A DNA stretch of 24,091 nt from IMG/VR virus record IMGVR_UViG_3300022074_000371, positions 1 to 24,091 of that record. One strand, 5' to 3'. The notes beneath the pieces were generated by a model. That model was not told the DNA's origin. It worked only from the letters and a program-made list of their open reading frames with translations, and searched no databases. Positions 1 through 8,720 of this stretch are shown here, one piece after another. The position numbers and the translations under genes were made by a program. Every line of letters starts with the position of its first letter. The stretch's first letter is position 1. This stretch comes from a virus.

Positions 1-353
1 TGGCTGATGTATTTAAAAGGTTTACACAAAAAGCAGCTAACACCGCAGCTATAACAATTTTTACAGTCCCTGTTGCAAATGTGGCAGCAACTCCTCCAAC
101 ACCTGTTTCAACCTTTATAGTTCAAACGATAGTTCTTCATAATGATTCAGGATCAGGCACTGTTAACGCAAAAATAACACATAATAATGGCTCTACTGAC
201 GTAGAAGTTAACAACATTGATGTAGCTCACGGAACTACTCAACAACTTAATGGACCTTTTGTGTATGAGGGTGGAGACTCTTTAAAAATTCAAGCGTCTT
301 CAACAGACCTCACCTCTGATGTATCTGTATTAGAGATCAAGCAACAGCAATAA
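1..353 (+). CDS. Small beta-rich virion-associated protein (5' end one base outside window)
   Basis: The frame is open to the left edge. Base 1 is the T of what must be an ATG whose A lies just outside, giving MADVFKRFTQKAANTA... (about 117 aa) rather than the internal GTG at 81. After a basic, Ala-rich N-terminus the protein is dominated by alternating hydrophobic and polar residues with HNDSGSGT, VYEGGDSLKIQASS and SVLEIKQQQ, a pattern typical of small beta-sandwich proteins in marine phage neck or tail modules. I recognise the style but no named family. It is first of the late + genes and a 40-nt gap separates it from the next gene. The reading frame is firm; the virion role is inferred from position. 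Confidence 0.78.
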   Translation, partial: ADVFKRFTQKAANTAAITIFTVPVANVAATPPTPVSTFIVQTIVLHNDSGSGTVNAKITHNNGSTDVEVNNIDVAHGTTQQLNGPFVYEGGDSLKIQASSTDLTSDVSVLEIKQQQ

Positions 354-393
354 ACCTGTTGATTTCCTAGCTTTCTACCTATAAAAATAGAGT

Positions 394-645
394 ATGGCAA
401 AGATTGTAGATGAGCCAAAGATTTTGCGTTATGACGTGATTAATGGCGAAAAAATTCCTGTGTATAGTGCAAAAGTAGAGACAACTGTCACTAATACTAA
501 AACAGGTCAAGAGTATAATTCACACGAGGAATGTCAGGCAGATATTGACAATCCAGAAACAGAAACAAAAGAAGCAGATATTAGAAGAGATGTTCACGTA
601 ACAGCTCCGAATGTATTTGCAGGGGCACACACCCTCCCTGAGTAA
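394..645 (+). CDS. Small conserved-type phage protein, 83 aa
   Basis: Hypothetical protein of 83 aa, acidic and rich in Thr and Glu (KVETTVTNTKTGQEY, then NPETETKEADIRRDVHV). There is no signal peptide or membrane segment. The style resembles short proteins lying between head/neck and tail genes in marine phages, but no biochemical role can be read from it. Upstream is only a weak purine stretch, so the start rests on the first ATG of the frame. It sits 9 nt before the next gene and probably belongs to the same late transcript. Confidence 0.72.
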   Translation: MAKIVDEPKILRYDVINGEKIPVYSAKVETTVTNTKTGQEYNSHEECQADIDNPETETKEADIRRDVHVTAPNVFAGAHTLPE

Positions 646-654
646 AGGAATAAA

Positions 655-1764
655 ATGCAAGAAAAGGAGTACGCACAAGTTTATGAATTAGGTCTCGGAT
701 CGTTGGTAGGTGACTTCTTTCAAAATGTTAAGGACACTGTAACAGGTGTTGCTAGAGCTGTAGCTCCTATTGCTCCCTTTGTTTTACCTTTTGTAGCTCC
801 TTATTTAGCTAGCACAGGAATAGGAAGTTTATTGGGTGGTGGTGTTGGTAAATTTCTTACAAGTAAATTAGGTCAATCAGCAATAGGTGCAGGTATTCAA
901 GGATTAGCAGGAAAAAAACCTGCTGACATAGCAAAAAATTTAGCTCTTCAAGTTGCCACCACAGGTATTCGAGGAGCTTTAAGTGGTGGTGAAGGAACCA
1001 TGGGTCAAAAATTCATGAGTGGTGTGACAGGAAGAGATTTACCTAGTGCAAAAACAATTACAAATTCTAAAATTTATGATCCAGTTTCTAATGCTTTAAG
1101 AGATACAGTGACTCCTCCACCAGCGCCTGAACCTAGTTTTATGGATAGATTAACTAAAAGTTTAGGTAAAACTTTTGATCCTAGTCAGAGAACACAAAAT
1201 CCAAAATTTCAACAGTTAAAGTTATTAGGAGTTCCTGAAGAAAAAATAATTGCTTCTGGAATATCTCCAGACGCCTCTTTCACATATCAATATGGTCCTT
1301 CATTACAAGCAGGCTTATATGCTCTTCCTGCAGCTGAACAGATATACAACCAATACATAAATCCTCCTGAAGAAGAAGAAGAAGCGTCTGAAAACCTATA
1401 TGCAATGGACCCTTCTCAATATCAAATCGGTTCTATTACAGGATACAATCCTGATGGTTATTTTATGGCAGCAGAAGGTGGTGAAGTGACAGGTTTTGCA
1501 GAAGGCAGTGGACAACAAATAGAACACCCTGATGGTAAAGTAAAAGAACATCCTAAACGTATTGGAGAAATTGTAGGTCCTGGGACAGGAACATCAGATG
1601 ATATTCCTGCGATGTTAAGTGATGGTGAATTTGTAATGACTGCTCAAGCTGTTCGAAACGCGGGTGGTGGATCGCGAAAAGTGGGAGCAAAAAACATGTA
1701 TAAAATGATGAAAAGTTTAGAAAACGGTGGTAGTTTATCACAACAAAGCATAGGTATGGCATAA
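655..1764 (+). CDS. Virion protein with hydrophobic N-terminus and DGEFVMTA C-terminal motif
   Basis: 369 aa. A good ribosome-binding site (AAAGGA, 655 minus 6 to 11) supports the ATG. Residues about 30-110 are Gly/Ala-rich and hydrophobic (APFVLPFVAPYLA, GIGSLLGGGVGKFL), suggesting membrane contact. A Pro/Glu-rich linker with five Glu at 239-243 follows. The C-terminus carries AEGGEV (273-278) and then DIPAMLSDGEFVMTA (about 316-330) followed by AVRNAGGG and a basic amphipathic end. The DGEFVMTA...AVRNAGGG block recurs in marine podovirus-type tail or ejection proteins. Its stop overlaps the next start (TAATG). Inferred role: tail or DNA-ejection component acting at the host envelope. Function is not proven by sequence. 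Confidence 0.78.
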   Translation: MQEKEYAQVYELGLGSLVGDFFQNVKDTVTGVARAVAPIAPFVLPFVAPYLASTGIGSLLGGGVGKFLTSKLGQSAIGAGIQGLAGKKPADIAKNLALQVATTGIRGALSGGEGTMGQKFMSGVTGRDLPSAKTITNSKIYDPVSNALRDTVTPPPAPEPSFMDRLTKSLGKTFDPSQRTQNPKFQQLKLLGVPEEKIIASGISPDASFTYQYGPSLQAGLYALPAAEQIYNQYINPPEEEEEASENLYAMDPSQYQIGSITGYNPDGYFMAAEGGEVTGFAEGSGQQIEHPDGKVKEHPKRIGEIVGPGTGTSDDIPAMLSDGEFVMTAQAVRNAGGGSRKVGAKNMYKMMKSLENGGSLSQQSIGMA

Positions 1765-2825
1765 TGGTAACAACAGAACAAATTGTAAGAGAAGCAGCTG
1801 AAGTAGAAGCTAGGAAACTAGGGCTTTTAGACACTGCAAAAAATTTAGCTTCAACTCCTGTTGGTGGATTTCGTTACGATGATCTTGGCAATCCTATATT
1901 AGAAAATGTAATTGATCCTGTAACAGGTCTTCCTGTAAAAGATGAGCAAGGTAATATTGTTCAACGTCCTGTTAGAGCAGGATTACCTGGACAACAAATA
2001 GCTGGATTATCTCCTCAACAACAAAGAGCGCTTCAAGTGGGAGAAGCAGGTGTAGGGTCCTTTGAACCTTTTTTAGCTAGTGCTCTTCAATCACAAGCCG
2101 CGGGCCTCGGAACGTTAGGTCAAGCAGCAAGTGCCTATACAGATATTGGTAAAGCTCCAACTATGGAACAGCTTCAACCTTTTATGAACCCCTATCAACA
2201 ATCAGTTCAAGATGAAATTAATCGTGCTTATAATATTGCAGAGCAAGGTGCTGCTGCTCAAGCGATTGATGCAGGTGCTTTTGGTGGTGGTAGAGAAGGT
2301 ATTCAAAGAGCAGAATTAGAACGTAATCGTGCTTCAGCATTAGCTCAAGCTCAAGCTCAATCTTTTTTAAATGCACAACAACAATTTGGAGCAAGACAAC
2401 AAAGCTCAGCTGCAGGGTTAGGAGCGTTAGCTCCTCAATATGGAACAATAGCAGGACAACAAGCAGGATTGGGTCAAATTGGTCAAGCATCGACAGGTCA
2501 AGATATTAACACCTTATTAGGCCTAGGTGGACTAACACAACAGTTTGGATCGACAGATCCCACAGGAACATTTACTCCAGGTCAAGCTCAGTTAGACGCA
2601 TTAAGAGCTAATCAAGTACAAAATTTATATGAGCCTTATCAACGATTAGGTTTCTTATCTGATATTTATCAGGGAGCACCAACATCACAACAAACAATTC
2701 AAACATCGACTGCACCTAGCACTCAAGGATCTCCTCTAGCACAGATTGCAGGTTATGGTATCGCAGGCCTTGGAGCGTTAGGTCAGTATAATGCTCTCAG
2801 CAATATGGGTGGAGGATTATTTTAA
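1764..2825 (+). CDS. Ala/Gln/Gly-rich virion protein, probable DNA-ejection or tail protein
   Basis: 353 aa, strikingly rich in Ala, Gln and Gly, with no Cys. The core has FMNPYQQSVQDEINRAYN followed by GAFGGGREGIQRAELERNR and long Ala-Gln helices (ALAQAQAQSFLNAQQQFG). The NPY...GAFGGxRE pattern is familiar from virion proteins of marine podovirus-like phages, often labelled internal virion or tail protein. The C-terminal 20 residues are hydrophobic and Gly-rich (IAGYGIAGLGALGQY). Start and stop are both in TAATG overlaps with the flanking genes, so translation is probably coupled along the block. The family role is inferred; a coiled-coil core protein is the simplest reading. Confidence 0.75.
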   Translation: MVTTEQIVREAAEVEARKLGLLDTAKNLASTPVGGFRYDDLGNPILENVIDPVTGLPVKDEQGNIVQRPVRAGLPGQQIAGLSPQQQRALQVGEAGVGSFEPFLASALQSQAAGLGTLGQAASAYTDIGKAPTMEQLQPFMNPYQQSVQDEINRAYNIAEQGAAAQAIDAGAFGGGREGIQRAELERNRASALAQAQAQSFLNAQQQFGARQQSSAAGLGALAPQYGTIAGQQAGLGQIGQASTGQDINTLLGLGGLTQQFGSTDPTGTFTPGQAQLDALRANQVQNLYEPYQRLGFLSDIYQGAPTSQQTIQTSTAPSTQGSPLAQIAGYGIAGLGALGQYNALSNMGGGLF

Positions 2826-5821
2826 TGATGAATCAAGTTATGCAACGACCTATGTTTAGACAACAGGGAAGCCCTATGGGTGGTGAACAAGCTTTTATGC
2901 AATATTTACAAACGACCTTGTCTCCTGAACAATTACAATCCTTAATGCAAGACCCTAATAGAGATCAGATTATAGGTCAGCTATATCAAAAATTTATGTC
3001 TGAACAACAGGCTCCCTCTAGCCCTATGGTAATGAGACAAACAGGTTCTCCTGAGATGGGTGAGAGAAGTTCTACTTTTGTTCCTCCTTTTTTGAAATTT
3101 GATATTTTAGACAAGTTAGGAGTCATTAGTAATAAAAGTTTAAATAGAGAAGTACCTGATAAAGATTATAAAATTAATCTTGATGATGCGATGACCAATC
3201 CTCAGTTATTAGACACTGTTTTTGAAATGATAACAAATTCTACTGATTTTGACTTTGATGCGTTTATGAATATGGGTAGTGATCAACAAGGTGATTATTT
3301 AAAAACTATTAAAGGGAGACTTATTTTTGACAATCGTGAAGTACCAATGGGTAATAAAGTTGGAGAAAAAAAATTAAATGATTTTAATGAAGTAGGTGAA
3401 ACTGAATCTACCAGAAATCCAGGATTTCCTGTATTTAAGTATCCAGATGATTTAGGCAATTCAAACGTTGGCCCTATAGGACCTGAAAAAGTAGACATAA
3501 GACCTTTTTATGATAAAGACGGAGCTTTAACTTTTTCAACAGATCAAATGGGTATGTTTCAAGCTAATCAGCCAGGAGGTATAGCTGTTAAAAGAGCAGA
3601 AGGTGGTGAAATGAAGTCTGATGCTGTTGGCATTGCTGATGGATTAGATCAAGAAGAACCGATGACCGCGGACCGTGATCCGTCTCAAGAGGGTATCGCT
3701 AAAGTTTCTCCTGAGCAATATGTTCAATTAATGAACGAGGTTCGTGGTGACGAAGTTCCTATGGAAGGAAGAGTTCAAGAACTAGCAAGCGTTGTTGGTG
3801 AAAAAGATGCTACTGACACACCTTTATCTGTACTAGCTTTAGTGCAACCAGTGTTTGAATTACAAGAACAAAAACAACAAGGTATTGCTAACGCTCCTCA
3901 AGGACAAGAAATGATGGCCCAAGGACCTATACCTTCTCAGGGACCGATGCCTATGGCTAACGGTGGTATTGTACATTTGGCTAATGGACCTGGAGAAGAC
4001 GGTGTTTATTCAGGAATGGTTGGTCCTCTTTCTTTAGATCAAATACAAAATCTTGGTCTTTACACTAAACCTCAAATGTCTGATTTAGGAGTAGCTTCTT
4101 ATACAGCTGGAGCAGGAGATGTGTTGGAGTCAGGCTCACCTGAGGCAATTCTTACTCAATTATCAGGAATGGTAGAAGAACCTAAAACTTTTGCTGAAAT
4201 ACTAGCAGAAAAACAAGGAACAATAGGTGGGTTAGGATTATTTGAAGGTCAAAAAGATGCTTTAAAACTACCTTTTTTATCGCAAGTAACTAACCTTGGA
4301 TTAGATATTGCAAAAGGCGAAGATGTTATTGAGTCAGCATTGAATAGATTTAATCAAGCTACAAACTCTGCTCTACCTATGGCATTGAAAATAAAACAAC
4401 AAGAGAAACAACTACCTTTACAGTTAGCTTTAAGTGAATATTCAACTCAAAAATCTGATGCCAAAGATATGAAAAAATTTGTTTTAGGTAAGAGTTTTGA
4501 TTTAGCATTAGCAAATCAAAAAAATCAAGGTGTAGGAACCATAGGAGTCGTAGGAACTAATAATGAAGTTATAGATAATGCTTTTGGAGAAGGTGTGTCT
4601 CAATCTCTTCCAGTCGGAACCATCGTTCAAAAAAATACTTCAGGAGTGATGTCCGTTATTAAGCCTGATAAGTTCAAAGCTGAAAATTTAATAACCGTAA
4701 CAGGAACCTATGTAACCAATAAGCTTGATGAAAATGGTAGACCTATAGTAGAAAACATAAACACTGTGATTGATCTAAGCACTGAAACTGGAAAAGCTGA
4801 ATTTGATATGTTAAAACAAGCTTCTCAATTAGACGCATCACAACTTATATTTAAAACTTTTTTTGAGATGCAACCTACAAATATAATACAAATGCCTGAT
4901 CCCATTTTAAATGAAGCACAAGGTGGTGAAATAGTAAAAAGAAGCAACGGAACTGATGATAATCCCATAGGTGGTGAAGTAGCAACAAGTGATGGACTTA
5001 CTGACATAATGTCTAACGAAGCTTTTGCAGACTTAAAAATAGATCCTTTTGCAGCAGGACCTGGAAAAATAGATATAACTAAGTTGGATGGATCCAATAG
5101 AATATTAGGTCTTAGACACAATACAGGTTATGAAACACTTGCAGCGATAGAAGATTTAGTTTTAAGAACTTACACACAACCTCAAACAGTGGGTGTTTTA
5201 GGTGGAACATTAAGAGGAATTGCTAACATATCTAATACCGTAGATGAACTTTTATCTCAATTAATTGGAAAAGGATTACCTGAATCATTCGTCTACAATA
5301 ATCCTGAACTTCAACAAACTTTAGAAGACATGATGAAAATTCCTAAATTAATAGCTGAAGTGGAAGCAGGAGCTTCTAGATATAGAGCCACATCAAAAGA
5401 CATAGATAAAATAGCTAAAGAAAGATTAGATTATGGAGCACTAAGTTCAGCTTCTAGTATTAGAAAAAGTTTAATGGCTGTTCATAAATCAATTTTTGAT
5501 AAAATGAACACATACAGAGATAGTTTAGGTCAAGGATCGTTAGAGTATAAAGAGCCTGAAATATTTAATGAAGAATATGGATCTACCTTAGAGCCTAAAG
5601 AGCCTCTTAAACTCCCTTCAAAAGAAGACTTTAGTGTAGATAATTTACAAAGCACTTTATTAGAAGCTCTTCCTAACATTGATGTAAAAAAATATCCTCA
5701 ACTATTAACTGATCCTATTTTTACAGGGGCCATTTATTCTATTAGTCAAGGAGCTACTGTTGAAGATATTAAACCAAAATTTTTAGAATTATTTAACGAG
5801 AAATACGGAACAGGAGAATAG
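2825..5821 (+). CDS. Large virion protein, 998 aa, with three GGE/GGI motifs
   Basis: 998 aa, Met/Gln-rich at the N-terminus (MMNQVMQRPMFRQQG). It has no catalytic motif that I can see; in particular no lytic transglycosylase or peptidase signature. Three copies of a short motif break it into segments: AEGGEM at residue 258, MANGGIVHLANG at 377, and AQGGEIV at about 698. Residues about 290-350 contain EVPMEGRVQELASVVGE and then TPLSVLALVQPVF, a block seen in large virion proteins of marine phages. The C-terminal 300 residues look helical and charged. It starts in a TAATG overlap. Likely an internal-core, ejection or tape-measure-like component by size and position. Two copies of the 12-mer repeat (3667, 3736) lie inside. 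Confidence 0.75.
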   Translation: MMNQVMQRPMFRQQGSPMGGEQAFMQYLQTTLSPEQLQSLMQDPNRDQIIGQLYQKFMSEQQAPSSPMVMRQTGSPEMGERSSTFVPPFLKFDILDKLGVISNKSLNREVPDKDYKINLDDAMTNPQLLDTVFEMITNSTDFDFDAFMNMGSDQQGDYLKTIKGRLIFDNREVPMGNKVGEKKLNDFNEVGETESTRNPGFPVFKYPDDLGNSNVGPIGPEKVDIRPFYDKDGALTFSTDQMGMFQANQPGGIAVKRAEGGEMKSDAVGIADGLDQEEPMTADRDPSQEGIAKVSPEQYVQLMNEVRGDEVPMEGRVQELASVVGEKDATDTPLSVLALVQPVFELQEQKQQGIANAPQGQEMMAQGPIPSQGPMPMANGGIVHLANGPGEDGVYSGMVGPLSLDQIQNLGLYTKPQMSDLGVASYTAGAGDVLESGSPEAILTQLSGMVEEPKTFAEILAEKQGTIGGLGLFEGQKDALKLPFLSQVTNLGLDIAKGEDVIESALNRFNQATNSALPMALKIKQQEKQLPLQLALSEYSTQKSDAKDMKKFVLGKSFDLALANQKNQGVGTIGVVGTNNEVIDNAFGEGVSQSLPVGTIVQKNTSGVMSVIKPDKFKAENLITVTGTYVTNKLDENGRPIVENINTVIDLSTETGKAEFDMLKQASQLDASQLIFKTFFEMQPTNIIQMPDPILNEAQGGEIVKRSNGTDDNPIGGEVATSDGLTDIMSNEAFADLKIDPFAAGPGKIDITKLDGSNRILGLRHNTGYETLAAIEDLVLRTYTQPQTVGVLGGTLRGIANISNTVDELLSQLIGKGLPESFVYNNPELQQTLEDMMKIPKLIAEVEAGASRYRATSKDIDKIAKERLDYGALSSASSIRKSLMAVHKSIFDKMNTYRDSLGQGSLEYKEPEIFNEEYGSTLEPKEPLKLPSKEDFSVDNLQSTLLEALPNIDVKKYPQLLTDPIFTGAIYSISQGATVEDIKPKFLELFNEKYGTGE
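3667..3678 (+). repeat. Dispersed 12-mer CGNGGNNCGTGN, copy 1
   Basis: CGCGGACCGTGA inside the 998-aa gene. With the seven bases before it, it shares 18 of 19 positions with copy 6 at 14806-14824, which is in an unrelated gene on the opposite strand. Confidence 0.75.
3736..3747 (+). repeat. Dispersed 12-mer, copy 2
   Basis: CGAGGTTCGTGG, 69 bp after copy 1 in the same gene and in the same codon phase. Confidence 0.7.
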
Positions 5822-5825
5822 TCCC

Positions 5826-8720
5826 ATGGTGGAAAATAATCCCTATGCAGAGTTTATCCCTACAAAAACAGATGAAATAGGAGGGTTAGGATTAGAAGAC
5901 AATCCCTATGCAGAGTTTATTCCTGTTGATGAATCTGGTTTTCAAGGAACTAGACTAATAGAGGGAGTGGTTCCAGCTTTAAATTTTCCTAGTTTTACGC
6001 AACCAGTTTACTTGGATATTGACGATAAAGACGGTCAAAAAATAATTTATATGGGTGATTCTCCTTTCAAGGAAGATTATTCTCCAATTGAAAATGAAAA
6101 TGAAAAATCTTTTTTTTTAGAAAGTTTTTTAGGATTTGACGTAAGAGAGCAAGTCTCTAGTGAGAAAAAAAAGGAGTATGATACCTACATTCAAGGCTTA
6201 GTAGATGAAGTAGGGTTGGAGGCATACTTTCCAAAAGAGGTAGCAACTATTACAGGATCAATATCAGGTCCTTTAATTTTAAATTATTTTGCAAAAAATC
6301 CTGACAAAATTCCAAAAACAGGATCAGGTGCAGTGGCTTTTAAAACAGTTTTTCAAAAATTATGGGATTTTCAAAAAGCAACCATTGATAAACTTCCTAT
6401 TCCTGAGAAATATAAAAAACCAGTTAAAAAAAGATATATATTAGGTGCTATTGCAGCAGCAACACTAGCTGGCACAGGTGGCTTTGCTTATGATACCTAC
6501 AGCGATTATTTAGATGGAGATGAAGAAACAATAGACGAAATTATAGCGAAGCTTCCTGAGAATTTAAAAACAGAAGGTATGAACGAATTAATTGGTTTAG
6601 GAATTTTAAAAACTCTTGGAGTGGGTAAGAATAATATAATTTTAGCTAATGACGCTGTTAAAAAAAAATTAAAAGATTTTTATGAAGTAGGAGTAAAACC
6701 AATTTTAGCAGATGTTGCTGAAGAGTCAGGTACATATGCACAAGCTTTTTTAAAGTCTTTTGGTAGGCTACCTTTAGTTGCTGACAGAGCAGGAGCATTT
6801 ATTAAAGAACAAGGACCTATTATTAAAGATAAGATAGACAAGATGATCAGTGCTTTTGCGCCTAGGTCAGGTAAAGACGCTACAACTACTTTTTTAGAAT
6901 CAATGCTTAAAGGTAGAGCTGAGTGGAAAGCAGTAACAGGAGCTGCTTATGACAACTTTTATAGACAAATAGATGAATTATTTGGTAAGGGAACATCTAT
7001 TTTTCCTATGATAAAAACACGATCCAATCTTATTGACTTTATAAGTAAGGCAGATAAACAAGCTTCAGGAGTTTTAAAAGATACTCCTTACTATAGGTTT
7101 GCTAAAAAATTTTTAGAAAACTCTAAAGGAAAAAAACTTACCATAGACGATTACAAATTTTATAAAGATGAATTAAATGACATTTATAACTCACTTCCTT
7201 ACGAGGATAACACCACTAGAGCTTTAATAGACGGTATTAAAACTGATTTTATAGAGGACCTAGGTTACGTAACAGCCACTGAAGGAGGAGCATTCACAGT
7301 AAATCAAGCAGGTAAAATTACTTCACAAGTTTTACCAAGAATATTAGATCCAAGTAAAGTAGCCTTACTTAGAGAGTCTAAAAAGTTTGCAGATGATGTC
7401 TTTAGATTTGGAGTAGATAGAAATGGCGCCATGCCTATGGGAAAAGACTTTTTTGATAAAGGTGTTTTTGCAAAAATGACTCAAACCTACAGACAGGGAA
7501 CCGATACAAGTGATTTTTCTAAATTAGTTGGATTTGGTGACGAAGGGTACACCGTTAAAAAAGTTATAGATCTTCCTGGGGCACCTGGAACAAAAATAAC
7601 TCAGACTTATAATGTTAATCAACTATATCAAACTCCTCTCTCAAAAGAAGGAACTCAATATTATGATCAAATATTTAAAAAAGTAATGCAACAATTAAAT
7701 TCTCCCACTGCTGTAAAACAACTTTTTAAATTAACAGGTAACGATCCTAATGTTTTTGGTAGTTTTATTTATAAGCTGATGGACGATAGTATGAACTTAT
7801 CTATAAAAGCTTTAAAATCTTCAGGTGAAAATACTTCTAGTTTTTCTGCTACTAAAAACTTTTTAAACTTTGATCCTGTTAAATTCAAAAATGGTATTTT
7901 TGGAACAAATGATCAAATGAAAAAAGGTGTTATGGCAGCTTTTGATTTATTACATAAAAGAGCACCAAAAGAATTTATATCAGGACAACAATTAGATAAG
8001 CTTTTAAACGTGTTAGTAGCAAGAGGAAATACATTTATTCCTAGTGCGGCAGGTCTTTTAAATAGAAAGCTTTCTATTGGTGCTGTTAATTTGAGCACAG
8101 GGTTATTAGGTATTCTTTTTGGAGGGTTTGTAGGATTAAAATCAGGAGTAACTGCACCAGCTTTATTTTTAAGACTAAGAAGCATGGCTAATATTTTAGG
8201 AGATCCTAAAAAAGCTAGAGCTTTTTACAAAGCGATGGATCAAAACACTAATTATAAAACAAGATACTCTAATATGGTTCGTTTAATAAAGATGTACACA
8301 TCTGATGTATTAAAAGAAAAGTTTGAAGAGGGAACTGAAGCTTATGAACAACATAAAAGAGAGGTAGAGGAGCTGACTAAATTTGGTCAAATTGCTCAAG
8401 AAACTTTAGATAACATGGCTGATGATTACGATGGAGACATATTTGAAGAACAAATGCTTAACGATGTAGAAACTATTAATTCTGCTCCCAAAGAAGAGAT
8501 TCCTATAAGTAGAGGACAGACTGATATTCCTTTAATACAACCTCTTAATATACCTCCAATTGATTTTCCTTCTTTAGGAGGACAAGGTAGTGGAGCGACT
8601 AATCCACAAACAATGGCTGGCTTAGAATCTGTTGGATTACCTTTGTTTAATGCAGCAGAAGGTGGTATCGTGGATCTCTATGAATCAAAAAAGTTTAAAA
8701 AACCACAGGTGGTAGCATAA
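5826..8720 (+). CDS. Large internal-virion/ejection-type protein, 964 aa, with N-terminal NPYAEFIP duplication
   Basis: 964 aa. GGAG sits upstream of the ATG. The N-terminus has two copies of NPYAEFIP (residues 5-12 and 26-33). Short Asn-Pro-aromatic repeats like this are found at the start of some phage internal proteins. Two hydrophobic segments are visible: about 204-223 (YILGAIAAATLAGTGGFAY) and about 754-785 (STGLLGILFGGFVGLKSG), which could insert in the host membrane. Between them is a long helical, Lys/Phe-rich region. The C-terminus ends with AEGGIVDLY and a basic tail. No protease or transglycosylase motif is evident. By size and place it could be the counterpart of T7-like core proteins gp15/gp16, but sequence alone does not show homology. 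Confidence 0.75.
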   Translation: MVENNPYAEFIPTKTDEIGGLGLEDNPYAEFIPVDESGFQGTRLIEGVVPALNFPSFTQPVYLDIDDKDGQKIIYMGDSPFKEDYSPIENENEKSFFLESFLGFDVREQVSSEKKKEYDTYIQGLVDEVGLEAYFPKEVATITGSISGPLILNYFAKNPDKIPKTGSGAVAFKTVFQKLWDFQKATIDKLPIPEKYKKPVKKRYILGAIAAATLAGTGGFAYDTYSDYLDGDEETIDEIIAKLPENLKTEGMNELIGLGILKTLGVGKNNIILANDAVKKKLKDFYEVGVKPILADVAEESGTYAQAFLKSFGRLPLVADRAGAFIKEQGPIIKDKIDKMISAFAPRSGKDATTTFLESMLKGRAEWKAVTGAAYDNFYRQIDELFGKGTSIFPMIKTRSNLIDFISKADKQASGVLKDTPYYRFAKKFLENSKGKKLTIDDYKFYKDELNDIYNSLPYEDNTTRALIDGIKTDFIEDLGYVTATEGGAFTVNQAGKITSQVLPRILDPSKVALLRESKKFADDVFRFGVDRNGAMPMGKDFFDKGVFAKMTQTYRQGTDTSDFSKLVGFGDEGYTVKKVIDLPGAPGTKITQTYNVNQLYQTPLSKEGTQYYDQIFKKVMQQLNSPTAVKQLFKLTGNDPNVFGSFIYKLMDDSMNLSIKALKSSGENTSSFSATKNFLNFDPVKFKNGIFGTNDQMKKGVMAAFDLLHKRAPKEFISGQQLDKLLNVLVARGNTFIPSAAGLLNRKLSIGAVNLSTGLLGILFGGFVGLKSGVTAPALFLRLRSMANILGDPKKARAFYKAMDQNTNYKTRYSNMVRLIKMYTSDVLKEKFEEGTEAYEQHKREVEELTKFGQIAQETLDNMADDYDGDIFEEQMLNDVETINSAPKEEIPISRGQTDIPLIQPLNIPPIDFPSLGGQGSGATNPQTMAGLESVGLPLFNAAEGGIVDLYESKKFKKPQVVA
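5838..5920 (+). repeat. 20-bp direct repeat encoding NPYAEFI
   Basis: AATCCCTATGCAGAGTTTAT occurs exactly at 5838-5857 and 5901-5920, 63 bp apart and in frame, giving the duplicated NPYAEFIP peptide. Exact identity at the DNA level, including third positions, suggests either a recent duplication or recombination. Confidence 0.9.

Noticed and set aside
81-353. GTG start at 81 for the first gene
   Set aside because: The frame stays open to base 1 and the edge reads TGGCTGATG, fitting an ATG one base outside.
1553-1834. Open frame on the - strand inside the virion genes (also 2218-2490, 3295-3498, 4825-5121, 7913-8185, 8785-8982)
   Set aside because: Antisense to well-supported large genes, with low-complexity Leu/His/Phe-rich products and no coupling or ribosome-binding sites. 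Shadows of the real frames.
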